Assembly (NCBI GenBank): GCA_007922305.1
Contig: ML677358.1
Location: 15,583,564 to 15,647,563 of the forward strand
Length of the DNA: 64,000 nt
From: Dermatemys mawii
Taxonomy: Eukaryota > Chordata > Testudines > Dermatemydidae
Direction of reading: 5' to 3'
In this document: positions 14,055-25,995 of the stretch, piece by piece
How the letters are laid out: each line of letters opens with the position of its first letter
Numbering within the stretch: the first letter of the stretch is position 1
Notes under the pieces: model-generated
What the model was told of the DNA's origin: nothing
Database searches by the model: none
The model's input: the letters and a program-made list of their open reading frames with translations, nothing else
Made by a program: the position numbers and the translations under genes

Positions 14055-14790
14055 GACTATTCCTGCCTGTAGCGACTCACCCTGTGGCACCTCCTGCTGG
14101 TACGTCCAGGGAATTAGCTCCGTCCAGCATCCGGAGAGCCCTCTGCAGCCTGTAGTCCCTCTTGCACTGTCCCCGTGTCCCTCCCTGGACCCCGGTGCCC
14201 TCTTCCCTCCCTGCACCCCTGCAGTACCCCCACAGTCTCAGGATCTCCCCTCCCTGGGGAACCCCCACCTCCTATCCCCACTTTGCCTCAGTCTAGACAA
14301 CTGCCAGTCACCACTTGCCTCCGTCCTCTGGGGCAGACTGCAGTATCATTGCCATTCATCAACGGCAAGGGGGTTTGGCCTGCTGCCTCTACAGCTACCC
14401 ATGGGCTGCCCCCTGCAACCCCAGTACCCCTTGTTGGGCCATCCCCTAGGCCCTGCAGCCTGGGGGTTTCCAGGCCAGAGCTCCTCCAGCTCCTCTTGCC
14501 TACCCCCAGCCCTGTTCCACTCCAGGTACCTTAAGCTTCCCCAGCAGGCAGGCCTGTCTGCCTCTGTAACCAGAGGAGACTGTCTTTCTCAGGCCCCTGC
14601 CCCTCAGCCTTTTTATAAGGGCCTGCCAGTCTGTTTGGGGCATGACCACCCAGCTGAGCCTGCTCTCACAATCAGCCTGGGAGCTTGCTTGCTGCCAGCC
14701 CCAGGTCTTTCCTGGGCTGTTTTAAGCCCTTCTGGCTGGGAGCGGGTAGCCACTCCACTCCACTGCCCAAACAAGCACAAACTCAAGAGC
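14055..14790 (-). mobile_element. LTR-like GC-rich block, antisense
   Basis: A sharply GC-rich block in AT-rich surroundings. On the minus strand it holds a TATA-type box (TTATAAAAA, plus-strand 14611-14620) between a promoter-like half and a GC-rich leader with many GGGGGTACTGC/GGGGTTCCCC-type words. I recognise this organisation from turtle LTR retrotransposon LTRs. The plus strand is open for 255 codons (14050-14817), but that peptide is Pro/Leu/Ser-rich antisense of the LTR and resembles no protein. Exact ends and target duplication were not resolved, so the limits are approximate. Whether it is Gypsy-type or retroviral is not decided. Confidence 0.55.
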
Positions 14791-15612
14791 AAATGCTCCC
14801 CATGGTTGTACATATGAAGCACAACAATGCAGAATTTGTCACCCTGGGTCAAATTCATCCTGGATCTGTCTCTGGCATCACTCCAGGGATGGATTTGACC
14901 CCTACGTATATATCTCACAGGAACAAAAATATGCTCCTTCCTTTCTTTTCAGTGGTTGATGTATTCCTTCCTTTTCTCAAGGTTTTTATTCTCACAAATT
15001 ATGCCCTTTCAAATTCTCTGGTTTGAAGGTGAGTAATAAGTCTGCAGTCTCTCCTATCAGCATGCTACCCACCCCTATAAATACTCTTGACTAGCTTGCA
15101 TGTGTCAGAGAAGTGCTGGCTTTTATCCCATTCCTGTATATCCTCTCCATCTCCAGATGGATACACAGGAGCATACACAATTCTACAGTAACTTGGAAGA
15201 GAAAAGCACCAGTGTTACATTCTGAAGACATTCTCTTCCCCTTGGGAGAGGGAATATTGTGGGTATTGGAGTAAAACAACAAGGATGACCCCTCATTTCT
15301 CTCCCCACAAGTTATTTCTTGAAACTACTGGGTGTATTGTCAGGTCTGGATTCAAAATGCACTGCTGCATCTGCCATAAGGAAAGGGTTTGGGAGAAATT
15401 GTGGGAGAATCTGAGATGACTGTCTCTTGCAAGCCCCCTGTGTGGTGGGTTTGAGGCGGAGAATGTGGGACGGCATAGCATTGTTTGAGGTGTTCGTGAA
15501 ATAAGTCGATGGTCTTAAACTTTCCCTTAGAAATTTGACTAAGGCTGCAAGACAACAAAGAAGACTCTGTCAGCCTGGGCTAGATACAACTAAGAACACA
15601 GATGTGAAAGTT
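14791..15612. other. No gene or bounded element
   Basis: Only short overlapping frames are present. A sentence-like repeat word (TTTGACCC...) near 14895 hints at an old repeat, but none can be bounded. Confidence 0.45.
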
Positions 15613-15797
15613 AGAAGAACCTGTTCTGCTTACTTACCGTTATCTCCTCCTCTCTGTGTCCATATATCCTCTGTGTGTACCTGCTCTGTCATTATGATGA
15701 CAAATCTCACTGGGTGTTCCATCTTGTAATGTGCTGGTCCCGGGGACTTGTTTCTGCTGACCATCACACCAATGTAGGTCAGGAGAATTTCTGTATC
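15613..15797 (+). repeat. Unclassified dispersed repeat, copy A
   Basis: This segment recurs in inverted orientation at 17433-17628. Shared words include GTCATTATGATGACAAATCTCACTG, TTCCATCTTGTAATG, CCCGGGGAC and GTAGGTCAGGAGAAT. Short frames in both copies give similar peptides (LLCHYDDKSH), but nothing identifies a protein family. It could be part of an LTR or DNA transposon. The match is visible; the class is unknown. Confidence 0.75.
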
Positions 15798-16210
15798 TTC
15801 TTCCCCCTGAGTTATCCAGTCCCTCTTACTTCAGACATATTAAACTGTGATGCTTCATCTCAAGGATAAACAGCAAAGCAGGACACCTTTGAGAAACTCA
15901 TCTGGACATTGTAAACCCACGGAAGCATCTTTCGAAGAGGAAGCTTAACATGACAGAACTCCACCTGATTGTCCCAGATGACGCAACTGGCAGATCCTGT
16001 TTAAAGTCCTGAATGCATGGAGTGAAAAATGCTTATTGCTCTAACACATCGGCTATATGAGTTCATCTCCTTGATGATGGTGGAATTTGCTCCCCTAACT
16101 GGACTTTGGAAATTATTAAGGCACCAAGGAATACTGTGTTGTTCAATTGTATTTCTCTCTCAGAAAATGTCAGTGTATAGTTGTTTTCTGTGGAATTCAG
16201 GACAAGGGAA

Positions 16211-16235
16211 TCTCTCTCTCTCTCTCTCTCTCTCT
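16211..16235. repeat. TC dinucleotide microsatellite
   Basis: An uninterrupted TC run of about 12 units. Confidence 0.97.
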
Positions 16236-16397
16236 ATTTGTGTGTTGCCTAATTGAGAGCAAGGAAGAATCTCAATACTGCTGTGTAAATTATGAGGCAA
16301 TATTTAAGTATACCCTCTAACACCTCCTTTAAATGGTGACTTAATATTACACTTCAAGCATATACACAGAAACTGCAGCTTCTGATGCCTGAGATAT

Positions 16398-16417
16398 ATT
16401 TGTTTGTTTGTTTGTTT
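16398..16417. repeat. TTTG tetranucleotide repeat
   Basis: Five perfect TTTG units. Confidence 0.95.
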
Positions 16418-17432
16418 TAGGGGGGAAAGAATGGTATGTTTTACAGATACAGCTATTAATGATCGAGATTGCCCAAATGCAGCAGCAGGTTCATTTAAAA
16501 TGCAAATAAGCTTCCACAGCATTCAGTTGTTTAGATTGAACAGGCTTTTGTTATGTGAAATCAGTTGAAATTTTACATGGCATGACTGTATAACTAATAA
16601 CATTTCCTCCTTGGTTTGGTTATGATCAATTGGGAATGTTCACTCTTGGGTTCTGAGAGCTTCTGTCCAGACTGGAGCTTCTGTTTTGTCATGCAAGGGG
16701 GTAATTAATAGGACTGTGATGGGCTGGATTCACTGGTAACATTGCCTAGTGGTTAGGCCACTTGGTTCCCCACTTGGCCCACCTCCGGTGTTTCTCACTG
16801 GCAATTAGTACTCTGATTACAGTCCACCTTCAGTGGGCGGTGAATCAGCCCTCCAGCCAGGTCACCAATTTAGTCCAGCCCCTCTCCAGAGTAACAAAGT
16901 CCCAGGGAATATATAGCATTCTACGTCCTCCACGCTGGAAAGGGCCTTGAATCCATCTACTGCCAAATTTGGGTGGCCCATCCCAGCTGCAGTTTTCAGA
17001 GTCTCAGCCCCCTCCTTAACAAGGTGACCCAAAATCTTGGGCATCCCAAGAAAGAGTCATAACCAGATCAGCTCCCTGTGAAATACCAGCTAATGTTATA
17101 AGTAACAAGAATGCATACTTGTATAGGCTTGGTCCAGAAAGAAAGGCTATTCTCTTGAAGCACCAATGGGCATAACTATCCGTTACAGGTCAGAACATAC
17201 CCATAAATGGTATGGGACAGACCAAATCCTATACCCCATATGTACGTAAAAGATGGAGATATTTACACAAGCTCTATGAGTATATTTGGTCTAGAGAGGG
17301 AGGCCTACTATGCTGGACAGGTGCCCTATGCTTATAATTGGCACCTGATGCTGCAGTGACTACACGACATGATCATAGGAGGTTCTGAGCACCTTGAGAG
17401 TCTGATTCACAAGGTAGACCACCACTGGCTTC

Positions 17433-17628
17433 CACAGGGATTCTCCTGACCTACACTGGTGTGATGGACAGCAGAAACAGGTCCCCGGGACTTTAATGGG
17501 GCCCAGCCCATTACAAGATGGAACACGCAGTGAGATTTGTCATCATAATGACAGAGCAGGTTCACACAGAGGATGTGTGGATACAGAGAGGAGAAGATAA
17601 AGGTAAGCAAGCAGAATGGGTTCTTCTC
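17433..17628 (-). repeat. Unclassified dispersed repeat, copy B (inverted)
   Basis: This is the reverse complement of the repeat at 15613-15797, with scattered substitutions. It has about 14 extra bases (a GGGCCCCATTAAAG-like phrase, read on the minus strand) next to the CCCGGGGAC word. The two copies lie about 1.6 kb apart. They may be long inverted ends of one element or two separate insertions; the divergence suggests old copies. Confidence 0.75.
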
Positions 17629-18593
17629 ACTGGCCTAGCTAACTTGTTTGGAGGTTTCTAGTTCATGAAATGAAACAGGGTCCCCCACTCTCCTTTCACA
17701 GAAAAGGGAAAATAAATGTATGTTTGATGGAAATTGAACTTGTGGTGTGGGACTTGACAATTACTCCTGCTGGAGTGGGAATGAAGAGGTCGCTCCTCTG
17801 CACAGCCAGAGATGGTTAAATGTTACCTGTCAGTCTTCCAGGCAGTGCTGGTCATCCATTTGTCAGCCCTAATAACAATAATTTCCTTGTCAGCACACTG
17901 GCCTTTGAAACCTACATTTAGATATAACAGCCTTGCAGCAGGTTTGCTGTAGACCAGAATTTCTGATTCACAGAATCAGTTAGTGAAACTAGAGTGAGGC
18001 TCTTTCTTTGAACCCATCAACTGAGGTATCCAGCGTGCGGAGGGATGAAAATCTTTGTTCCCCAGTGGGGGTACACAAGATTTTGACCTACATTTGCATA
18101 AGTGCGTGGCGATTTTGGGCACCTCCAGATTCCCATCCTCAGATTCCTTAAAGAGGCCCGATTGTCACAAAGTAGCTGCTTCCCACTAATTTTGGGCATG
18201 GAAAAATGGAGGCACTTGAAATCACAACTTGCTTTTGCCTTCATTTACGGGTGACGTGTATAATTGTCCTCACAGAGTGACTGGAGAGAGACTGTGGAAG
18301 GCCTCTGGCCACAGCTGTAGCAGAAATGCAACATCTGCTCACTGTCCCGCATATTTGCTTCAAGAGTAGGGCCCGAGCCTCAATGTTTCCGGATTCAAAC
18401 TTTCCCAACATTTCTCAAAAAGGAAGTCTGGGTTTCTTATTGATTCTCATTTAATGCATCATCCCCATTTCTATGGGGTCTGAGTTTTGATCTGGCATTT
18501 AATATCCCCAACATTCAGGAGATGCTTGGTTCAGGTCGGTTGTGGTTATATTGATTTTAAGTTAATTTGTTTATTTTGAATAACCCTAATTCT
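17629..18593. other. No gene or bounded element
   Basis: Around 18060-18210 there are repeated words such as ATTTTGGGCA on both strands, suggesting an eroded palindromic element. No coding sequence is recognised. Confidence 0.45.
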
Positions 18594-18835
18594 GAGAGGC
18601 AGGACAGTCCAGTAGTTAGAGAACTAGCCTAGAACTCAAAAACACCCAAGTTCAGTTCTCAACTCCAAAACAGATTTCTCTGTGACCTTGGGCAAGTCTC
18701 TTAGCCCCATATGCCCCAGTTGCCACTCTGTAAAATGGGGATAATACCACTGCCCTACCTCACAGGGGCATGTGAGGGTAAATACATTAAAGATGGTTAG
18801 ATGCTTGGATCCTATTGTGATAGGGGCCAGATAGA
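18594..18835 (+). repeat. CORE-SINE / MIR-like SINE
   Basis: The head has tRNA-like promoter words (AGTAGTTAGAGAACTAGCCT, then AAGTTCAGTTCTC). Then comes the well-known stretch TGTGACCTTGGGCAAGTCTC, then TGTAAAATGGGGATAATACC and a CCTACCTCACAGGG segment. This order is that of MIR/CORE-SINE families of amniotes. The tail GGATCCTATTGTGATAGGGG fits the reptilian version. It is nearly full length. Confidence 0.88.
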
Positions 18836-21618
18836 TAATTCCACCAGTTTCAAATACTCACATTTTTTTATTGAAGAAATGGACAAATCTAGTATTTGCT
18901 GTGCATTCCAGAAGGGAGAAGCTGTCACATCTCATGACTTTTAAGATGCATTTTTCCATGAGCTGAGATTGCTGAAGGAAGACTCCTGTTTACTTTGCTC
19001 TATCATACCATCGCTATTGCTCTTGCCATTGGGCTTTCCAACCATAGTGATGTAGGATTCATTTAATCATGATTGTTAGAACTGTAGTAGTAAAAACTTG
19101 TTCTTGTCACAAAATAATCACACCATTTAGCAAGATTGGAGAAAAGAATGTTTGTGGGTGTCAGAGGGAAATGGGCAGAGGAGGCGGACTGGACAGAAAA
19201 GCCAGCAGCCAAAGGAGATATTAGGGCCCTGACATCAGGTAGAAAGACACTGGGCCTTGTATATCTGTAAGATCCCCTGTGTTAGTGAGATGGAAGCTTG
19301 GAGACAGAGAGAACGGGAGAGGTGACCTTGAAGAGAAAAATGCTGAGTTTAAAGTGTTTTGCTTTGGGATTCAACCCAGGCAGTTCACCCAAAGGGGCTG
19401 CAATGTCTGATTATATCAGTCTCGTGAAATTCAACTTGCCTACTTCCCCGGGGTAAGAACTCTTTTTGACATGTGAGTAAAACATTTTTTTCCTGTGAAG
19501 ATCATCATCATCCCAGTAAAGTGGCTGAGCAAATTTTGTGCATAGGCAGGGAAATGTTCTTGACAATATTTTAAGGTGTGTTGTGTGTTTCTGTGTGTCT
19601 GTGTGTTCCGTAAGATGAAATCATAGATCTGCTTAGGGACAGAACATATTTTATTGCATGATGAATAACTTTGTTTAATGATTAAAGAATTCTAAAACAT
19701 TTATCCACTATCCTTTCTTTTTTTGTTAAGATGCTAAACTTTTTACGATGTCTGAAAAATGTTTCAAGATTAATTCTCCTACCCAAAAAGCAGGTTGCTT
19801 TTTATTAACAATTGTTTACATGCATCCAGAGGTCTAGAATGACACAGTTCAACAAATCAAAACTAAGAGAAATAATAATGAAGAGTATAATTTCTGTTTC
19901 TGTATCAACCCATTTCCTCAATATATTATGGATTGTATTCTATCCCTTCATTAAGAGTTGTCTTGCACCTATCTCCTTGGTTATGTGTAACAGGAGCATG
20001 CATTTCCATGTGTCTTGAAAAGGAATGATGATTTGCATGTAATTAAAAAAACACAGAAAAAAAACTAAAATATGGCTCGCCCATCACTCTTCCAAACACT
20101 TATCTAAAAGGAACTCAGTCTGCTAAGTCTGTCATCCTAAATGAAAAAAAAAGACTCAGTTGTTTTTTTAAAGATAACTAACTCTTTTCCTGGAATGCAG
20201 CCTGACCTTTAGAAAAAATAAGAAAATGCAAGAGGGTTTAGAAAAATAAGTTTGCTTTTCTTATGGTGAAAGATTCTGAGTGAAGGAGAGAAGGGCATTT
20301 GCTTTTGTGATTTACTAATATATTGGTTAAGCTAGATGCATTGCCTTGGCAAGATTTGCAGCGTATATTTTAAAAGGCTTGGACTGACTTTTTAAGAGGT
20401 CAGTGGTGAATGTAGATCCTGAAGATAGATATGTTGCTTTCCCTCCCTCTCTTCATCCTAACCTACTTTATTGATTTCATGTATTACAATGAATCTGGTA
20501 TTTTGGTGTGGTTGTCGTATTTGGAAAAAAAATATAGTTAAAAAAATTAGAAAACTGGTAGGGACTGGGAAATTTTTATTGGATGGAGGTGATGTTGAAG
20601 TTTATTGGAACTACACCAGCACCCATTCAATGATAAATAATTTTCTCTTGCCAAGGACTCCTGATCAAAAGACAGAATTATATAAGGGTCCAAATTCTAT
20701 CTAAGCACAGTACATTTATTTTTCATTATGGGAAAAAAAGTAAAGGGGTTTTGTCAGTCCTGCCTGAAGCAACTGATATTATCTCCCAACACTGGCCTTG
20801 GGACTGAGTGTGTCATTGTCAGTGCTTGATATCTTTGCTTTCCTGACTTCTTCAGTGAAACAAAATGTAATAGAACAAGCTTAGGAACAATGATTGTGGT
20901 AAAACAGAATATATGAAAATGGAGAACAAGCTTAGAAAGAAGTGAGGGTTAACAAGAGCTGTGCCCAACATTCAGAATGAAACTCTAAATCCAGGCCGAA
21001 ACTTACCCAGTTCCAGAATTTATTGGGAAGCACAAATTTGGCCTCTCTTCACTGAAGAGGCTCCTGAACTTAACCCTGGCCAAGTCTTGAAGACCCAGAA
21101 GTTGTTCATGTCTCTTGATACGGATGAGCTGATTAACAATTACCTTCTTCTAACCTGTGCTTCTAGGACAAAGGTATCATACTGGACTACATGTAATGCA
21201 AAAATGGGACCAACAGAAAGATCGGGCCACGTCTCAAACCAGCACTCCAGGTTCACCCACCCTGCTTGGAAATACGTGTCTGCAACGTGGCACAGTCTGT
21301 TGGGCTAGAATAGGCCTCATCAGCGGCCCTACAGATAACCTGAAATAGACAATCCATGGCAGAATCCTCGTCAACTTGGAGAGATCACTGATGACGATAT
21401 TTACTGAGAAAATGTTCATGAGGCAACTTTAGTATCATCTGAACAATTCAGGTCTCCTTGAGTTCCATCAATTTGGTTTTTCACCTGAGAATGGAGTGGA
21501 GATGCCATGGTCCCTGTTAGATGGTCCCTCCTCCTAGCGATGAAGAACAAGATGACTGTGCTGGTTCTAGCTGCATCCTCTCATATTCGTAGGATTAAGT
21601 TAATTTGACAGAGCAGGA
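18836..21618. other. No gene or bounded element
   Basis: AT-rich sequence with short overlapping frames only. A TG-rich stretch lies near 19576-19608. No exon-like sequence is recognised. Confidence 0.5.
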
Positions 21619-21795
21619 AGGATGCCCTGTAGTTAAAGGCACTGTACTGGGGCTCAGGAGAATTGGGTTCAGTCCCTGGTTCTGTCACAATGTCCCCGTA
21701 TGGCTTAGAGAAAACCAATCTCTCTTTAATTAATGTTTGTAGAGGGGGCTTAGAGCTTCCGATGAAAAGTGCTGTCGATATATAATTATAATGAC
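21619..21795 (+). repeat. CORE-SINE / MIR-like SINE, degenerate
   Basis: A head with CTGTAGTTAAAGGCACTGTACTGGGGCTCAGGAGAATTGGGTTCAGTCCC-type wording gives an A/B-box layout (B box GGTTCAGTCCC). The body after it is eroded and ends in a GAAAAGTGCTGTCGATATATAA tail. It is the same class as the copy at 18.6 kb but older. Confidence 0.72.
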
Positions 21796-24529
21796 ATATA
21801 GAGCCAAGTTCTGCACACATTTATCTCTACACAAATCCAGTGAAGTCACGGGTTTCCAGAGAATACAAATCAACACCCTGTATTTGGTCCCTTGATTAAA
21901 TGTCTTGGAAGAGTGTTTTAATGGACCTATTTTGTATTTTTGTTCTTTTCTGTTCAGGTTGAATGCTCTAAATGAGTCTTTACTGTCGCATTCTTGAGAG
22001 TCACCAGATGGCACTATTATAAATAGTCTTGCAAATTCTGTTTGTTTAGGCAGCTAAATCTTGGAAAAGGGCTTATTGTTAGTTGCAGCACAGTTCCTTT
22101 TGTAGAGCTGTACTTAGAGACAGTAAAAGTTTGTTGAGTGAAATAAATTTCTTAGGTTCAGAGCAACTGCCCACAGATTATACTCACTGAAGCAAGCAAA
22201 AGCATTCCATTGTGCAAATAAATCAGTTATAGTCAATAATCAACTTTTATTGTTCCCTTTTGCTTCATTTCCTATATTCGAGATTTGCTAGAATATATGC
22301 ACAAGGCCGAAAGCCCTTAACTCACACAGGGCAAAAATCCAATTGATTTCAATGACAGTTTTGTTTTAATAAGGACAGCATACAAACTGAATTAGAGTTT
22401 TAGGTCCACAGTGCTGCCCCACTGCTGGCTTATTCTAACTATATTATGTTTAGGCTTGGAAGGATTTGATTTTTATCGGCAAGTGTCAGTAAACATCAAT
22501 TTCACCATGCACTTGAAGACCAACAAAAAGTATTTCCATTGATAATAATCAAAATGTCCAGATAGGTCAAGTACGAAAACAGCTATTTGGGAACAGAGTC
22601 CCACCTTAACAGGAATAAACATGTTGTAATGCCAGCATTGGTGGAGCTGGAGCAGGGGCTCCATTGAGGTAGCTTTAATTTTTTGAATCCAACTGTATCA
22701 GACTGTCATTAAATAATTGTATGAGCTACCTTCCCCGATACTTTCCAGCAACAATGAAAATGTAAATTGATAAAAATCTAAATAAAATGCTTAAACAAAC
22801 ATCAATATTATCTATCAAAATTATATATAAAAAAAGGATTCTGCCATGCCTAATTATATTGCAATTGCTTCTCAGCTCTTCTTGTTGGAAGAAAAGGTTT
22901 GCTCTGCATATGAAAACTGGAGGGGTCGATTTCCAAGTAGGTTAAGCACAAGGTGCAAACAAAAGTGCATTTTTTTCCTCCTAGACTATTATTGTAACTT
23001 ACACTGTAAGTGAGAAGTAGCTTTACTGAGGAACCGGCTCCTTATGAAAGAAACTGAAGTTGTGCCTGGAAGTTGGTGTTTTTAAAAAACAGATTTAGCC
23101 ATTTATCAGGGATCCGGGTTTTAGTCACTGCTGGATGGATCTGGGTCTTGGTTAAAGCTCATCCCTTTTATTTAAAGATTTCAACATGGGTATCCTACTG
23201 CCTCCCCTAGGACCCCAGCCTTTGATTTTCAGCCTAGCCAGAGCCCCCTGGTTTCAAATTTACCCTTGCTCTCCTTCGCCTTTAAACCCAAATCTCCAAA
23301 CCTCAGAGCCATACAATATTGCTGTAAAATCCTTTAAATCATCTATATGCTATTTCATACCCCATCACTCCAGTTGAGCTAGCACGTTTTTAACAGCTTA
23401 ATGAAAAAAAAAATCCTTTCCGTGGAGATTCAGCTATGCAAAATACCTTCCTTTCTCTGGCTGACCATTGCCTGATTGCAGCTATAGATCACAGGCCTCA
23501 AGGAAATGAGCCCTCTCCCAAGGAGCTGTTGGTGCCATGGCTAACCTTTAAAATCTCCCAAACGATACTGAGCGGCATGTAATAGGCACTTAGTGCTTCC
23601 TCATTTCCATTCAAAGCCTGAAACATACATTTATATATTACCTTGTGCAAAGAGGAATCCTGCCAAGGTGTTGTCTGAGGTTATCTATCAGAATAGATGA
23701 ACTGCACAGTCGTGGGGATCTGTGGTGATGGGACCATTGCACCTCTGTCACTAACACTTGTCATTAAGCAAAGCTTCCTGGCAGACTGTAAAGGTCCATT
23801 GAGTAATAATAATTACGCTGCAACTGCCCTGGTTCAGGGTTTACAGCTTTACCCAGCAATAACTCTTGTCTTGGATTTGTCTCCAGCACTGACTTTATTT
23901 GCTGGGGGTGTGAGCAAGCGAAAATTAGAGAAGATTTAATGGGATAATATGAGGCTATTTACTGTGTCAGCATGGGGAAGAAAGCAAAAAGTGCTTTTCC
24001 TTTCCTCCAGACCTAGTGTGGCTTGCTCTCTTCTCTAAGGAAAGAGGAGCAATGATTACCTGATGTTCTGCTATCGGCAGTGCATGCTTTAGCTCTTTAA
24101 ACAGTCTATTCTGTGTCTCAAGCTGGCACTGAATTCAAATAGTTATCTGCATCCATTCATGGTGATCCTTACATTTTCGCCTTCGCTCACTGTCTTGGCC
24201 CTGGGACACCTAACTTCGTATCCCCCACTCAGTAAGCTACAATACACCTAGTACTGCATCTTTCAGAGCTAGATAATTAGCTGAGTTTGGTTCCAGACTA
24301 TTCACTGTACAGCTCCCCGAGGCAAGGAAAAAGATGAAGTCAGTTAGGTTAGCTCACCCCGTATACTGCTCACATGTGTTCTCTGCCACTCCTCTGTGTC
24401 GAGCCTGTCCTCTCCTCAGGGACCCGTTCATCTCTGAAACATGTCCTGATAGAAACCAGCAGATTTGGTCCCAATAAGGATCTAAAGCTTTTCTGAACTG
24501 TCTGCACTTCAATCTTGACCTAGAAATCT
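21796..24529. other. No gene; short palindromic remnant
   Basis: Around 22317-22375 there is a decayed palindromic element (ACTCACACAGGGCAAAAATCC... TTTCAATGACAGTTTTG). Otherwise nothing is recognised. No frame has a family motif. Confidence 0.45.
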
Positions 24530-24800
24530 AAGGGCTGTAGGGGCTGGGAGGGGGGCTTCGAATTAAGATATGCAACTTCAGCTACGCTATTCGCATAGCT
24601 GAAATCGAAGTATCTTAGTTCAACTTACCTGGCTGTCCTCCTGGCAGCGAGTCGACGGTGGCGGCTCCCCCGTTGACTTCACTTACTCCTCCAGCTGAGG
24701 TGGAGTACAGGTGTTGATTCAGGGATCGATTTATCACATCTTGACGAGACGCAATACATTGAACACTACCCACTGATCTGGCAAATAGTATAGGCGTGCC
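24530..24800. repeat. GC-rich hairpin-containing dispersed repeat
   Basis: It contains a hairpin at 24574-24611 (ACTTCAGCTA paired with TAGCTGAAATCGAAGT), then a GTCGACGG/CCGTTGAC-rich core. A second self-complementary zone follows at 24725-24770 (GATCGATTTATC... ). The local CpG and GTCGAC content differs from the surroundings. I recognise it as a turtle/archosaur interspersed repeat but cannot name its class. Boundaries are approximate. Confidence 0.5.
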
Positions 24801-25851
24801 GTAAGAGTTTTCCATAAGATTCTTGAAACTTCTGTTCTTAGTGAGAAACAGGAAGTGAAAAGGATTTTACTTGAATGCTTTAAGACACAGTTCAATTTAC
24901 TTCAATAAATGGGCTAGGTTTCACACGTAGGGGAGGGGACGTTTCTTATTCTTGCCCCAGAGGTGCCTAGTTTTAATTCATTTCTGAAGAGATCAGAGAA
25001 ATAAATTGTAATGCCCCTTTAGTCATTAAAATTCTGTACCACAAGTTAAATCCTATCTGGCCACTTTCTCCCTGTGATGAATCTTTCTCAGTGTTGGTCA
25101 CACCTCATTACGCTGGGCATCACACCTTATGAGAGTGACATGACAAATAGGAGAGACACAAATAGAACAAAACCAGTAAGATCAACCCAAAACATTTTTA
25201 AAAATGTAAGATCCACATTTATCAAAACTGGGCAAACATGTGGTGTAAATGTTCAGGTTGTGTCTTTTTAGTTTTCACTAAATGCCTGTTATTTGTAGTG
25301 AAGATAGAAGCATTTGCTATGTGTTATTGGTGTGTTACTGGTCACCTAAGTCACATGGTATTATTTCTGCTCCCTTATTGGAAGGCTGGAACTTTTTAAA
25401 AAGGACCATCACAAAGACCAAATAATGGATATGACACAAAGTGGGATGGTCCTTTAAGGAGTTGGGCTCAACCCCAATCTGTGACCAATTAGCTGTCTGT
25501 CAGGTTATGGGCCCAATTCTTTTCTTGGTACTCACACAAGCATACATCAAAGGCACTGGTTCCCTACAGCTGGACTGGAGAGAAATGAACCCCAGCCCAG
25601 ATGCTTACAGACGAATTGCAAAACACAAAGCTAGCAAACCATTCTTAAATGCAGAGACCACTATAGCAGACAGCGGACTCCGCACAGCTACTGCAAATGC
25701 TACACCTGCATCAGGATAGGATGCCCCTTTCAGGGAGTTTGGCTTATCTGCCTGCCAGGCGATGGGTCCGAGGACACAGGTCAGGTGATAGGAAGCTGGA
25801 AGGCCACCTGTTGCCAACAAAAGAAATTCAGTTGAAAGTGAGACCTGCCTC
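24801..25851. other. No gene or bounded element
   Basis: Short overlapping frames only; nothing recognised. Confidence 0.45.
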
Positions 25852-25995
25852 GGGTTACCAGATAGCAACTGTAAAAAAAATACAAAAAAACGCCCCCAGA
25901 AAACAGGATGGGGGTGGGAGGTAATAGGCACCAATATAAGAAAAAGTCCCCCAAAATGGGACTGTCCCTTAAAAAATGGGAGGGATGGTCACCCT
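25852..25995 (-). mobile_element. Small TIR DNA transposon (GGGTGACCA type), copy 1
   Basis: The ends GGGTTACCAGA and TGGTCACCCT form imperfect inverted repeats around a 140-bp non-coding interior. Words such as TATAAGAAAAAGTCCC and GGGACTGTCCCTT match, in reverse orientation, the copy at 54819-54948. There is no transposase. It is a non-autonomous element mobilised in trans. Confidence 0.75.

Larger units (their letters stand above)
15798..17432. other. Region between the inverted repeat pair
   Basis: It contains a TC microsatellite (16211-16235) and a TTTG repeat (16398-16417). Around 16720-17060 there is moderately GC-rich sequence with repeat-like phrasing that I cannot classify. There is no transposase- or RT-like frame between the two inverted copies. 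Confidence 0.45.

Noticed and set aside
14050..14817. 255-codon plus-strand frame, the longest in the window
   Set aside because: It is antisense to a GC-rich LTR-like block, has Pro/Leu/Ser-rich low-complexity composition, overlaps frames in other phases and has no domain.
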